This document shows, piece by piece, positions 26,245-34,888 of a stretch of DNA of 64,000 nt (the stretch's first letter is position 1; every line of letters starts with the position of its first letter). The stretch lies in the NCBI RefSeq assembly GCF_029893585.1, contig NZ_JARXYX010000036.1:1-64000 (forward strand). The letters run 5' to 3'. The stretch is from Streptomyces sp. LBL (GTDB taxonomy: Bacteria; Actinomycetota; Actinomycetes; Streptomycetales; Streptomycetaceae). The notes beneath the pieces were generated by a model that saw only the letters and a program-made list of their open reading frames with translations, searched no databases and was not told where the DNA came from. A program made the translations under genes and the position numbers.

Positions 26245-27415
26245 TCAGGTGGTGTCCGTGCCCCAGGCTGCTGGGCCGCGGGAGATCAGTCCGTTCTCGT
26301 ACGCGAAGACGACCGCCTGAGCCCGGCTGTTCAGCATCAGCTTGCTCATGCAGCGATGGACGTGTGTCTTGATGGTCGCCGTGCTGAGCACGAGTCGCTG
26401 GGCGATGTCGGAGTTGGACATGCCCGCCCCGACCAGCCCGAGAACTTCTAACTCCCGCGGGGTCAGCGTGTCCAGCCCGAAGTGCGCCTCGGGCGCGGCC
26501 GGGCGGAGGGTACAGGTCTCGATGAGTCCTTTGATCACTGGGGCGCTGAACAGCATGTCACCGGCGAGCACGGTGTCGATGGCGACGAGCAGCCGGTCCG
26601 GTGGGGTGTCTTTGAGAAGGAAGCCGCAGGCACCGACCTTGAGGGCGCCGTAGACGTACTCGTCGAGGTCGAAGGTGGTCAGGACGAGGATCTTGGGGAG
26701 CGGGGACGCAGCCTGGGCAAGGATGCGCTCGATGGCGGTGATCCCGCTGATGCCCGGCATCCGAATGTCCATCAGGATGACGTCCGGTCTGGTCTGCGTG
26801 GCGATCTCGATGGCCTCCTCGCCGTCCTGCGCCTCGCCGATGACGTCGACGCACAGGTCGACGCCTGGCGGCAGAGCGAACGGGGCACCCGTGATCCGGA
26901 CGTCGACGGGGACACCCGCAGCTTCGACGCGCCGGGCCAGCTGGTCCAGCCGCCCGAGACCAGGGGTCGCGTGGTGGTCGCCCGCCCCCCTCCTGTGCGC
27001 GTTCGGTCCCTTCCCGGAGCACGACCAGCATGCGGCGCATCTCCGCCATGGCCTCGTGGGCGCTGCCTGCGATGGTGTCCAGCGCCTCGCGGGCCGTCCT
27101 CGGATCGGAGGTGAAGACGTATCCGGCCAGGCCGGTCTGGACGGAGATCGCAGACACGTGGTGGGCGACCACGTCGTGCAGTTCACGGGCTATTCCCATG
27201 CGCTCGGCGATGACGGCCCGTTGGGCCTTCTCCTCCTGCTCCAGGCGCAGTTGCTCGGTGAGCACCGCGAGCCGCTCGCCGCGCTCCGCGAGCCGACGGG
27301 ACCGGTCGCCGGTCACCCACAGGACAGCGACCATCACGGTCACGAAGACCACACTGAGCGGGCCGATCCCGGGCTCCGCACCGCCAACAGATGCCAACAT
27401 TCCCGAGTCCGACAT
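26245..27415 (-). pseudogene. collapsed two-component system (NarL-type histidine kinase fused to its regulator)
   Basis: The upstream part is a HisKA_3 kinase: LSVVFVTVMVAVLWVTG membrane segment, then ERMGIARELHDVVAHHVSAI with the phospho-His. The frame shifts near 26990. The kinase reading resumes as LDQLARRVEAAGVPVDVRI to about 26862 and then jumps directly into a response regulator missing its first 45 residues (DVIGEAQDGEEAIEIA, phospho-Asp in VILMDIRMPG). It ends with an intact LuxR HTH (LTPRELEVLGLVGAGMSNSDIAQ). A deletion thus removed the kinase ATPase domain and the regulator start. The remaining regulator frame is open to 27186. Confidence 0.75.
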
Positions 27416-27724
27416 ACCAGGATCAACAGCAGTAGTCTCTGTCGGAGCTGCCGCCACGCGGATGGGTACTGTCAGACCCCGGGCTTGGCATCCGCTCGTG
27501 AACCTCGACTCCCGCCCACCCGACGGCGTAGCCCTGCCGCCCGGCCGCATGATCACCTCGGAAGAAGCGGACGGCGTATCCGCGGTTGAAACACGCGGTG
27601 TCGGCGCGGGAGTTGCCCACCTCGGCAGCACGAATCCGGGAGGCAACGGCGCTGCCCGGCTCGAGGCCGCGTCAGCGGCAGGCCGGAGAGGGCACGGAGG
27701 GTGGCGGTGCAGGGACTCGGCCGT
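27416..27724. other. 309-bp gap
   Basis: No gene or clear signal is recognised between the truncated kinase and the hydrolase stop codon. Confidence 0.35.
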
Positions 27725-28615
27725 TCAGCGGCTCCGGTCGACGCGGTCGACGAAGTCGCCGACCGCGGTGGCGAAGGCGGCGGGCGCCTCCTGCGCGACG
27801 AAATGCCCGACGTCCGGGATCGTGACCGCGGTGACGTCGCCGGCGACCTGGCGCATCGTCCGCTCGGTGAAGGGGGCGTTGATGCCGTCGACGGCGAGCA
27901 CGGGAACGGTCAGCGGCCGCGACTCGGCCAGTGCCCGCATCCGGTCGCCGCCGGTCAGGGAGGAACGGTAGAGCCCCTCGGTGCCGCGCCAGCCGCCCGG
28001 CCGCGCGTAGGTGCGGGCGAACTCGTCGAGGTCGGCCTCGGTGACCCCGCCCGGCACCATCGTCATCACCGAGACGGCCCAGTCGAGCATCACTCGCTCG
28101 CGGCCGGCCAGGAACAGCTCCGGAATTCCCGGGGCGGCCAGGAATCCCACGTGCCAGGAGCCGCCGTTCCTCACGTCGGCCAGCATCTCCCAGCCGTACC
28201 CCGGAAGGGTGGTCTCGACGCCGGTGAAGCTGAGGACGTCGCCGGGGTGCGTGGCCGCGAACGCGAAGACCGGCCCGCCGCTGATGTCCTGACAGGTCAC
28301 GTGCACGGGCCCGACGCCGAGGTGGGCGACCAGCCGGTGCAGGTCCTCCGCCATGGTGGCCAAGTCGTGGTCGCCGTCGGCGATGCCGGAGTCGCCGAAG
28401 CCGCGCAGGTCGACGGCGAACACCCGGTGGGTGGCGGCGAGCAGCGGGATGACGTCGCGGAAGGCCCACCAGGACTCCGGCCACCCGTGCACCAGCAGGA
28501 TCGGGGGGCCGGTGTCGCCCGCCGAGACGTAGTGCAACGTGGTGCCGTTGACCTCGGCGGTGTGGTGCGTGACGCCCGCCACGGCGGGCGAGGCGGTCAC
28601 GAAAGAGCTGGTCAT
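27725..28615 (-). CDS. alpha/beta hydrolase, epoxide hydrolase-like
   Basis: 296 residues from ATG 28615 with GGGAG upstream. ILLVHGWPESWWAFRDVIPLL carries the HGWP oxyanion motif of epoxide hydrolases and dehalogenases. The nucleophile Asp is in VTCQDISGGPVF (usual H-D replaced by Q-D), and the late DVGHFVAQEAP holds the catalytic His. The substrate is unknown. It is divergent from a MarR gene with a palindrome between them, so it is probably repressed by it. Confidence 0.88.
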   Translation of the reverse strand: MTSSFVTASPAVAGVTHHTAEVNGTTLHYVSAGDTGPPILLVHGWPESWWAFRDVIPLLAATHRVFAVDLRGFGDSGIADGDHDLATMAEDLHRLVAHLGVGPVHVTCQDISGGPVFAFAATHPGDVLSFTGVETTLPGYGWEMLADVRNGGSWHVGFLAAPGIPELFLAGRERVMLDWAVSVMTMVPGGVTEADLDEFARTYARPGGWRGTEGLYRSSLTGGDRMRALAESRPLTVPVLAVDGINAPFTERTMRQVAGDVTAVTIPDVGHFVAQEAPAAFATAVGDFVDRVDRSR

Positions 28616-28640
28616 GCGGTGACTCCCAAGATAGACAGTC

Positions 28641-28666
28641 AGGTTGACGTTAGTGTTGGTCAACCT
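28641..28666. promoter_or_regulatory. MarR operator, inverted repeat
   Basis: AGGTTGAC (28641-28648) and GTCAACCT (28659-28666) form a perfect 8-bp inverted repeat with a 10-bp spacer. It is centred in the 81-bp divergent intergenic region and overlaps TTGAC promoter-like elements on both strands. Confidence 0.7.
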
Positions 28667-28696
28667 GGTTGTCCATGTCAAGGGAAGATCTAGACT

Positions 28697-29179
28697 GTGG
28701 TCATGTCCTCACGATCCGGCGCCGATCTCGCCCTGCTGCTCCTGGGCAGCTATCGCAATCTGGTGGACGAAGTGGTCCGGGAGCTGGCGACCCGGGGATA
28801 CCCCGACGCCCGGCCGTCGCACGAGTACGCGATCCGGGCCATCCGAGCCGGCGCCGACAGCGCCTCGGACTTGGCCCGCAGACTCGCCATCACCAAGCAG
28901 GCCGCGGCGAAGACGATCGCCGCGCTCGTCGAACGCGGGTACGTCACCACCGAGACCGACCCCGCCGACATCCGCCGCAAGAACATCCGGATCACCGATC
29001 ACGGGATCGGGCTGATCACCGAGAGCACGGCGATCTTCGACGAGGTGCGGGCCCGCTGGGAAGTGCGTCTGGGCGCCGCCGAACTCGCCGAGCTGGAAAC
29101 GCAGCTCGCCCAATTCGTCGGCGACTCGCCCATCAACCTCGACGCTCCGGGCTGGGCGGCGGGACAGGAACTGCGCTAG
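28697..29179 (+). CDS. MarR-family regulator
   Basis: 160 residues with a winged HTH (SASDLARRLAITKQAAAKTIAALVERGYV, wing DPADIRRKNIRITDHG). GTG 28697 is preferred because AGGGAAG is nine bases upstream; ATG 28703 is possible. It is divergent from the epoxide hydrolase-like gene and presumably its repressor. Confidence 0.88.
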   Translation: MVMSSRSGADLALLLLGSYRNLVDEVVRELATRGYPDARPSHEYAIRAIRAGADSASDLARRLAITKQAAAKTIAALVERGYVTTETDPADIRRKNIRITDHGIGLITESTAIFDEVRARWEVRLGAAELAELETQLAQFVGDSPINLDAPGWAAGQELR

Positions 29180-29204
29180 CGGTCAGCCGAGGGTCGTGGT
29201 CGGC

Positions 29205-29344
29205 CGGTCGGCGCCGCTTTCGCGGCCGCCGGAGACATCGGCGGGGCCGAGGAATTCGCGTTTGTACAACCGTTTCACGCCACCGGGATGCCGGCCCACC
29301 TGCTCAAGCTCGAGCTGGCCACCCGGACGGTCCCGTCGGGGTAG
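29205..29344 (+). pseudogene. unidentified C-terminal remnant
   Basis: A reading FAAAGDIGGAEEFAFVQPFH, ATGMPAHLLKLELATRTVPSG ends at TAG 29342. It looks like a genuine protein end but the family is not recognised and no start exists. The stop lies in a 9-bp tandem repeat. Confidence 0.35.
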
Positions 29345-29367
29345 TCGGGGTAGTCGGGGTAGTCGGG
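29335..29367. repeat. 9-bp tandem repeat
   Basis: GTCGGGGTA three times plus a partial GTCGGG copy. It lies between two gene remnants. Confidence 0.8.
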
Positions 29368-29496
29368 ATTCCAGCTTGTTTTGGCTCCACGTGGATGGGC
29401 TCGTCGTCGTGTGGGTGGGCGTGGTGTCGTCGTAGGGGCCGCCAGCAAAGCGCTCGTTGTCGGGGGGACGCGTTCGACAGGCGGCCGGCCGACAGC

Positions 29497-29805
29497 CCTG
29501 GATTTTCTTGGTGCACGAGCCAGGGCGTGCAGATGGGCACGCTCGGACTCGTCCAGTCGCAGGGCGCTCGCCACCGCGTCGAGCACCTCGCGCGAGGCGT
29601 TGCGTGACTGGCCCTGCTCCAGGCGGGTGTAGTAGGGCGCGCTGATGCCTGCGAGCATCGCGAGTTCCTCCCGCCGCAGCCCAGGCACCCGGCGATGTTC
29701 GCCGTAGGTCTCCAACCCGACGTCTTGGGGCTGTAGTTGGCTACGGCGTGCCTGGAGGAATTCGGCGAGGTGACACCTGGGCACCCCCTGATCCTCGACT
29801 TCCGG
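29497..29805 (-). pseudogene. XRE/MmyB-type regulator, HTH part only
   Basis: LAEFLQARRSQLQPQDVGL, VPGLRREELAMLAGISAPYYTRLEQG and VLDAVASALRLDESERAHLHALA form the N-terminal HTH of MmyB-like actinobacterial regulators. The reading then loses similarity near 29497, so the ligand-binding domain (about 180 residues) is missing. No convincing start codon precedes it. Confidence 0.6.
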
Positions 29806-29892
29806 CACACCGCCCCGGCCGCCCTCCTCGTGACATCGCCGCCCGGGCGGTCCCACAAGGGCCGACAGGTCGGCTGACCGAGGAACCGGCCA

Positions 29893-30930
29893 TCACCCCG
29901 GCCGGCGCGGGGCCGTGGTCGAACTGCGTACCACCAGCCGGGAGCCGACGCGGATGAGCCGGCCGACGCCCTCCGGTCCGGGGTCGCCGTTGGCGGGGCG
30001 GCTGTCGATGCGGCGCAGGAGTTGCTCCGCGGCGAGTTCGCCGAGGTCGCGAGCTCCGTTGTCGACGACGGTGATCGGCGGGTGCCAGTACGGAAACCAG
30101 GGTGCCTCCTCGTGGCACACGAGAGAGAGCTGCTCCGGCACCCGGACGCCGAGCTGCACCAGGGCTCCGAGCGCCCCGAACGTCGCTTCGTGGTTGGCGC
30201 TGTACAGCGCGGTGGGCGGGTCGTCCGCGGCCATCACCCGCATGACGGCCTCCGCGCCGAACGGCACGGTGTACGGGCCACGAGCGCAGAGCGTGGGTTC
30301 GGGTTCGAGCCCGGCGGCGGTCAGGGCGGCGGCGAATCCCCTGTAACGGTCGCGTCCGGAGTCGACGCCCGGCGGACCGCCGATGAAGGCGATCCGCCGG
30401 TGTCCGAGGCCGAGCAGGTGCTGGACGGCCAGTTCGGCGCCTTCCCGGTCACCGGCCATCACGGAGTCACCGGGAGCGCCGTCGGGTGTGCGCATCAGGT
30501 TGACCACGGGGATGCCGGCCCCGCTCACCTGCCGGACCGTCGCGGTGTTGTCGCCCGTCCCCACGATGATCAGGCCGTCGACGCGGTGGTCCAACAGCAT
30601 GTCCAGGTAACGGCGTTCGCGCACCGGGTCGGAGTCGGTGACGCACAGCAGCACCTGGTAGCCGCACTCGTCCAGCCGCTGCTGGACCACTCCGGTGATG
30701 GTGTGGAAGGAGGCGTTCACCAGGTTGGTGATCACCAGCCCTACGAGGTTGCTGCGCCGCGTACGCAGTCCGCTGGCGATCCGGTTCGGGCGGTAGCCGA
30801 GGCGTTCCGCCGCGGACTGCACCGCGCGCTTCGTCCGCTCGCTGACCCGGCTGGAGCCGCTCAGCACCCGCGAGGCCGTGCTCTTGGAGACCCCCGCCGC
30901 GTCCGCCACCTGGTCCAAGGTGACCGCCAC
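29893..30930 (-). CDS. LacI-family transcriptional regulator
   Basis: 345 residues. The HTH TLDQVADAAGVSKSTASRVLSG is at the very N-terminus, followed by the hinge SERTKRAVQSAAERLGYRPN and a periplasmic-binding-like sensor domain (LVGLVITNLVNASFHTITGV to VCHEEAPWF). GTG 30930 is chosen with GGGGGTGG upstream; ATG 30948 is possible. It is divergent from the DapA/ABC operon and is therefore its probable repressor or activator. A direct repeat TCAGACAnnTTnAA at 31001 and 31040 in the gap may be its binding region. Confidence 0.9.
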   Translation of the reverse strand: MAVTLDQVADAAGVSKSTASRVLSGSSRVSERTKRAVQSAAERLGYRPNRIASGLRTRRSNLVGLVITNLVNASFHTITGVVQQRLDECGYQVLLCVTDSDPVRERRYLDMLLDHRVDGLIIVGTGDNTATVRQVSGAGIPVVNLMRTPDGAPGDSVMAGDREGAELAVQHLLGLGHRRIAFIGGPPGVDSGRDRYRGFAAALTAAGLEPEPTLCARGPYTVPFGAEAVMRVMAADDPPTALYSANHEATFGALGALVQLGVRVPEQLSLVCHEEAPWFPYWHPPITVVDNGARDLGELAAEQLLRRIDSRPANGDPGPEGVGRLIRVGSRLVVRSSTTAPRRPG

Positions 30931-31000
30931 TGGTCCACCCCCGATCATGAAATCGATCCCATACAACTCTCCACACCCCGAGTCGATGGGCGTCATCATG

Positions 31001-31053
31001 TCAGACACCTTGAAGTCAGTGGCGTAAAAACTACGTTTCTCAGACAGTTTCAA
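31001..31053. promoter_or_regulatory. direct repeat in the LacI/catabolic operon gap
   Basis: TCAGACACCTTGAA (31001-31014) and TCAGACAGTTTCAA (31040-31053) lie 39 bp apart. AAAC-TAC-GTTT between them is a short palindrome. These are candidate operator elements. Confidence 0.35.
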
Positions 31054-31118
31054 GCCAACTTGAGGTTGACCTCGCCCCAAGCGGCTGCCACGGTTCTGTG
31101 CAATCGATCCCACAAGAT

Positions 31119-31173
31119 GGCCTCCTGATGGCCTCCTGAAGGCGTCCTCAAGGCGTCCTCAAGGCGTCCTGAA
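31119..31173. repeat. 11-bp tandem repeat, five copies
   Basis: GGCCTCCTGAT, GGCCTCCTGAA, then GGCGTCCTCAA twice and GGCGTCCTGAA. It lies in the leader just before the DapA-like gene. Eleven bp is about one helix turn, so it could be a stacked protein-binding array. Confidence 0.85.
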
Positions 31174-31201
31174 GGGGACAGACACTCGATCGGAGCTCAC
31201 C

Positions 31202-32152
31202 ATGACCCCCACGGGTGCCGTCTCCTGGCACGGCTACTGGCCGGCCGCACCCACGCCGTTCGCCGCCGACGGCTCGCTCGACGAGAGCGCCTGGCGCGCA
31301 CTGCTGCGGCTGTACGCGGAACACGGCGTGCACGGGGTGCTGGTCAACGGCACGACCGGCGAGTGGTTCTCCCAGACCGCCGAGGAGCGCCGCCGGGTGG
31401 CCGAGATCGCGGTCACCGAACTCTCGGGGCAGATACCGGTGGTGATCGGCTGCGGCGCGTACACCGCGGACGAGTCCGCGCGATACGGCGAACACGCCCG
31501 CTCGATCGGCGCGGACGGCATCCTCACCACGCCGCCGCCCTACGTCCATCCGAGCCAGGACGAGATCCACGCTTTCTACGCCGCTCTCGCCAGGGCGGTC
31601 GACCTGCCGCTCATGGTCTACAACTGGCCGCGCGGCACCGCCGTCGACATCACGGTCGACACCCTGGTCAGGCTGGCCGAACTGGACACCGTGATGGCCG
31701 TCAAGGACAGTTCCGGCGACGAGCTGAAGGTCGCGGAGACCTGCGCCGCCCTGGCCGGGAAGGTCCAGGTCTTCGGCCGCTTCATCCACCGCCGGGGCAT
31801 GGCCGTGATGGCCGAGTTCGGCGGCGCCGGAAACATCGACGGCGGCGGCCTCGGTGCCCTCTTCGCCGTCCCCTTCTACGAGGCCTACTGGGCCGGTGAC
31901 CTCGACCGGGCCCGGGAATGGTCCGCACGCTACGAACGGCTTGTGAACCTGCTCGTCAACGACGACTACAGCTCACGGTTCGCCTCACCCACCTCGCAGC
32001 TCAAAGCCGCCATGCGGCTGCTCGGGCAGCCCGGGGGGCACGTACGCCCCCCGCTGCTCCCCCTGGAGGACCCGTCCGCGCTGCTCGGCCTGTCCGCGGC
32101 GCTCGACGAGGCCGGGCTGCACCCCTGTTCCACCAGTACCGGAAAAAGGTGA
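31202..32152 (+). CDS. DapA/NanA-family lyase or deaminase
   Basis: 316-residue TIM-barrel protein of the dihydrodipicolinate synthase/N-acetylneuraminate lyase family: NGTTGE at 49-54, Tyr140 in VYNWPRG and Schiff-base Lys168 in AVKDSSGD. Members split or dehydrate 2-oxo acids. One branch deaminates 1-pyrroline-4-hydroxy-2-carboxylate in hydroxyproline breakdown, which fits the HcnABC-like dehydrogenase in this operon. The operon also has a hydantoinase, so the real substrate is open. It is the first gene of an eight- or nine-gene run. Confidence 0.85.
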   Translation: MTPTGAVSWHGYWPAAPTPFAADGSLDESAWRALLRLYAEHGVHGVLVNGTTGEWFSQTAEERRRVAEIAVTELSGQIPVVIGCGAYTADESARYGEHARSIGADGILTTPPPYVHPSQDEIHAFYAALARAVDLPLMVYNWPRGTAVDITVDTLVRLAELDTVMAVKDSSGDELKVAETCAALAGKVQVFGRFIHRRGMAVMAEFGGAGNIDGGGLGALFAVPFYEAYWAGDLDRAREWSARYERLVNLLVNDDYSSRFASPTSQLKAAMRLLGQPGGHVRPPLLPLEDPSALLGLSAALDEAGLHPCSTSTGKR

Positions 32153-32159
32153 ACCGACC

Positions 32160-33032
32160 GTGCGCAGACTTCTCATCGCGGCTTCCTCCGCGGCCCTGCT
32201 TCTGACCGTGGCGGCCTGCGGCAGCGAGGACACGTCCTCGCTGTCCGCCGCCGCCTCCCCGACCGGCTGCACACCCAAGGTGGCCAAGTCGGACCTGGTC
32301 ACGGCGGGCACGTTGACGATTTCGACCAACGCGACCCTGCCGCCCATGCAGTACCTGGACTCCTCCAACAAGATCGTCGGCATGCGGGTGGACCTCGGCA
32401 ACGAGATAGCCAAACTCCTCTGTCTCACCCCGAAGTTCGTCAACATCCCCTTCGACGCGCAGATCCCCGGCGTGCAGGGCGGACGCTGGGACATGATCGA
32501 CACCGGCATGTTCTACACGCCGGAGCGCGCCGGGACCGTCAAGCTCGTCCCGTACGAGATCCAGGGTGTCTCCGTCTCCGTCGCCAAGGGCAACGCGAAG
32601 AAGATCACCTCCGAGGACGACCTGTCCGGCAGGACCATCGCCGTGGAGGCCCCGGGCTACGAGTTCGACACTCTCACCGCGCTCAACAAGGAACTGAAGG
32701 CAGCCGGGAAGTCGCAGATCACCATCCGCACCTTCACGACCACCGCCGACGCCTACCAGGCACTGTCCTCGGGCCAGGTCGAGGGCGTGGCCATCGTCGA
32801 GTCGGTCACCAGCTACTACCAGAAGGACGGCCGCTTCGAGACGGCGGTCAAGGGCATGAACCCCGCGCCGCTCGCCCTCGGCTTCGGCAAGCAGAAGCCC
32901 GCCGACGCGGTCGCGGGCGCGCTCAACACCCTGCGGGACAACGGCTACTTGGCCACGTTGTTCAAGAAGTACGGCGTCACGCCCTACACCGGCGACCTCA
33001 AGGTGACCACCGGCGCGATCAGCGCGAAGTAA
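32160..33032 (+). CDS. polar amino-acid ABC transporter, substrate-binding lipoprotein
   Basis: 290 residues. The signal peptide ends in lipobox LTVAAC with Cys20, then SBP family 3 motifs: GTLTISTNATLPPMQYLD, IVGMRVDLGNEIAKLL, GRWDMIDTGMFYTPER. It binds an amino-acid-like solute outside the membrane for the permease and ATPase that follow. GTG 32160 follows AAAGGTGA, eight bases after the DapA stop. Confidence 0.92.
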   Translation: MRRLLIAASSAALLLTVAACGSEDTSSLSAAASPTGCTPKVAKSDLVTAGTLTISTNATLPPMQYLDSSNKIVGMRVDLGNEIAKLLCLTPKFVNIPFDAQIPGVQGGRWDMIDTGMFYTPERAGTVKLVPYEIQGVSVSVAKGNAKKITSEDDLSGRTIAVEAPGYEFDTLTALNKELKAAGKSQITIRTFTTTADAYQALSSGQVEGVAIVESVTSYYQKDGRFETAVKGMNPAPLALGFGKQKPADAVAGALNTLRDNGYLATLFKKYGVTPYTGDLKVTTGAISAK

Positions 33033-33051
33033 CCAGCGAAGGGCGAGAGCC

Positions 33052-33780
33052 ATGTGGTCCTGGGATGCCTTCTTTTCCTTTCTCAGCAATCCGCAGCTCA
33101 TTCAGGGAGCTTGGACGACGATCTGGCTGACCACGGTCAGCATGGCGCTCGCCCTTCCGCTCGCCGTGCTCGTGGCGCTGGGCAGAGCGTCCCGCGTCGC
33201 ACCGGTCCGGGCGGTCACCGGCTTCTACGTGTGGCTGATGCGCGGCACCCCCCTGCTGGTCCAACTGGTCATCATCTACACGGGATTGCCCCAGGCGGGG
33301 CTGCGCCTCGGCGTGATCAGCGCGGCCCTGACGGGCCTGGTCCTCAATGAGGCGGCGTACCTCTCGGAGATCGTCCGCGCCGGGGTCCTCTCGGTCCCGC
33401 GCGGCCAGTTGGAGGCGGCCCGCGCGCTGGGCATGCCGCCCTGGAAGGTGTTCCGGGTGGTGGTCGTTCCGCAGGCGCTGCGGGTGATGGTCCCGCCGCT
33501 CGGCAACAGCTTCAACGGCCTGCTCAAGACGACGACGCTCGTTTCGGTGATCTCCGTCGAAGAACTGCTGCGCCGTACCCAGTTCGCCGTCCAGACCAAC
33601 TTCCGCGTCCTGGAGGGCCTCACCGCGGCGGCCCTGTACTACCTGGCGATGACCACCCTGTGGGGTCTGGTCCAGCGGTGGCTGGAGATCCGGGTCGGCC
33701 GCGGTCACCAGACCGGGCCGAGCCGTGGCCGCCGCATCAAGAGCGCCACCGTACCGGCACTCGAACTGGAGACCCGATGA
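33052..33780 (+). CDS. polar amino-acid ABC transporter permease
   Basis: 242 residues of the HisM/GlnP type, with about five membrane segments and the EAA loop EAARALGMPPWKVFRVVVVPQALRVMVP. A single permease gene suggests a homodimer. It is coupled to the ATPase by an ATGA overlap. Confidence 0.92.
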   Translation: MWSWDAFFSFLSNPQLIQGAWTTIWLTTVSMALALPLAVLVALGRASRVAPVRAVTGFYVWLMRGTPLLVQLVIIYTGLPQAGLRLGVISAALTGLVLNEAAYLSEIVRAGVLSVPRGQLEAARALGMPPWKVFRVVVVPQALRVMVPPLGNSFNGLLKTTTLVSVISVEELLRRTQFAVQTNFRVLEGLTAAALYYLAMTTLWGLVQRWLEIRVGRGHQTGPSRGRRIKSATVPALELETR

Positions 33781-34559
33781 CAGTCGAGAAGAAGGCCGCT
33801 CCCGTGGTTGTCGAAGCGCGCCAGGTCCGCAAGTCGTACGGCGGGGTCGAGGTCCTCAAGGGCATCGACCTGACGGTCCGGCAGGGCGAGGTCGTCCTCG
33901 TCCTGGGTCCGTCGGGCGGCGGCAAGAGCACGTTCCTGCGCACCCTCAACCACCTGGAGTCCCCCGACTCGGGCACCGTCAGCATCTGCGGCGAACGCAT
34001 CGGATACGGCGACCGGGCCGGACGCCAGATCCCTCTGCGGGAGCGCCGGATCGCCGTCCAGCGGCGGCGCACCGGCATGGTGTTCCAGCAGTTCAACCTG
34101 TTCCCGAACATGACCGCGCTGGACAACGTGGCATCCGGTCCCGTGCACGTGAACAGCGTCCCCAAGACCGAAGCCCGCGCCGCAGCAGGCGAGTTGCTGG
34201 CCATGGTGGGCCTCGCCGACAAGACCGGCTCCTACCCCTCCCAGCTCTCCGGCGGCCAGCAGCAGCGGGTGGCCATCGCCCGCGCCCTGGCGATGCGCCC
34301 CGAACTGCTGCTCTTCGACGAACCCACGTCGGCGCTCGACCCGGAGATGGTCGGCGAGGTGCTCGACGTCATGATCCGGCTCCGCGATCAGGGCATGACC
34401 ATGATCGTCGTCAGCCATGAGATGGGCTTCGCCCGCGCGGCGGCCGACCGGGTGGTGTTCATCGCCGACGGCCTGGTGGTGGAGGACAAGTCTCCGGACC
34501 TGTTCTTCTCCGCGCCGGAGCACGAACGCACTCGGCAATTCCTGGAGCGGATCCTTTGA
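33777..34559 (+). CDS. polar amino-acid ABC transporter ATP-binding protein
   Basis: 260 residues of the GlnQ/HisP type. Walker A GPSGGGKST at 44-52, Q-loop FQQFNLFPNMTALDNV, signature LSGGQQQRVAIARAL, Walker B LLLFDEPTSALDPE and switch His in VVSHEMGFA are all intact. ATG 33777 overlaps the permease stop. Confidence 0.94.
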   Translation: MTVEKKAAPVVVEARQVRKSYGGVEVLKGIDLTVRQGEVVLVLGPSGGGKSTFLRTLNHLESPDSGTVSICGERIGYGDRAGRQIPLRERRIAVQRRRTGMVFQQFNLFPNMTALDNVASGPVHVNSVPKTEARAAAGELLAMVGLADKTGSYPSQLSGGQQQRVAIARALAMRPELLLFDEPTSALDPEMVGEVLDVMIRLRDQGMTMIVVSHEMGFARAAADRVVFIADGLVVEDKSPDLFFSAPEHERTRQFLERIL

Positions 34560-34888
34560 ACCCCCCACCCCCCTTGAGCCCTGTGAGCACAGCCATGAGC
34601 ACCAGCCCCCTGCCGGAAACGGTCACCGTGACCATCGACGGCACCCCCAGCCAGGCCTGGGCGGGCCAGTCCGTGACCGCGGTCCTGGTCGCGGCCGGCG
34701 TCTGGCCGCTGCGCCGCAACCCGGTCAACGGCCAGTTGCGCGGCCCGTTCTGCGGAATGGGTGTCTGCCTGGAGTGCGAGGTGACCATCGACGGCCGCCC
34801 GGGCTGCCGCAGTTGCACCGCGCATGTCGCCGACGGCACCGACATCCGCACCCACACCGAGCCCGTGCCGACGGCCGCACATGGCTGA
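34556..34888 (+). CDS. (2Fe-2S) protein, HcnA-like small subunit of the dehydrogenase
   Basis: 110 residues. PFCGMGVCLECEVTIDGRPGCRSC holds the four cluster cysteines (C-x4-C-x2-C-x-n-C) of the HcnA/SoxA-N-like ferredoxin domain. It normally forms a complex with HcnB- and HcnC-like flavoproteins. TTG 34556 overlaps the ATPase stop and has GGAGCGG upstream; GTG 34583 or ATG 34595 are alternatives. The gene end overlaps the next start by 8 bp. Confidence 0.82.
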   Translation: MNPPPPLSPVSTAMSTSPLPETVTVTIDGTPSQAWAGQSVTAVLVAAGVWPLRRNPVNGQLRGPFCGMGVCLECEVTIDGRPGCRSCTAHVADGTDIRTHTEPVPTAAHG

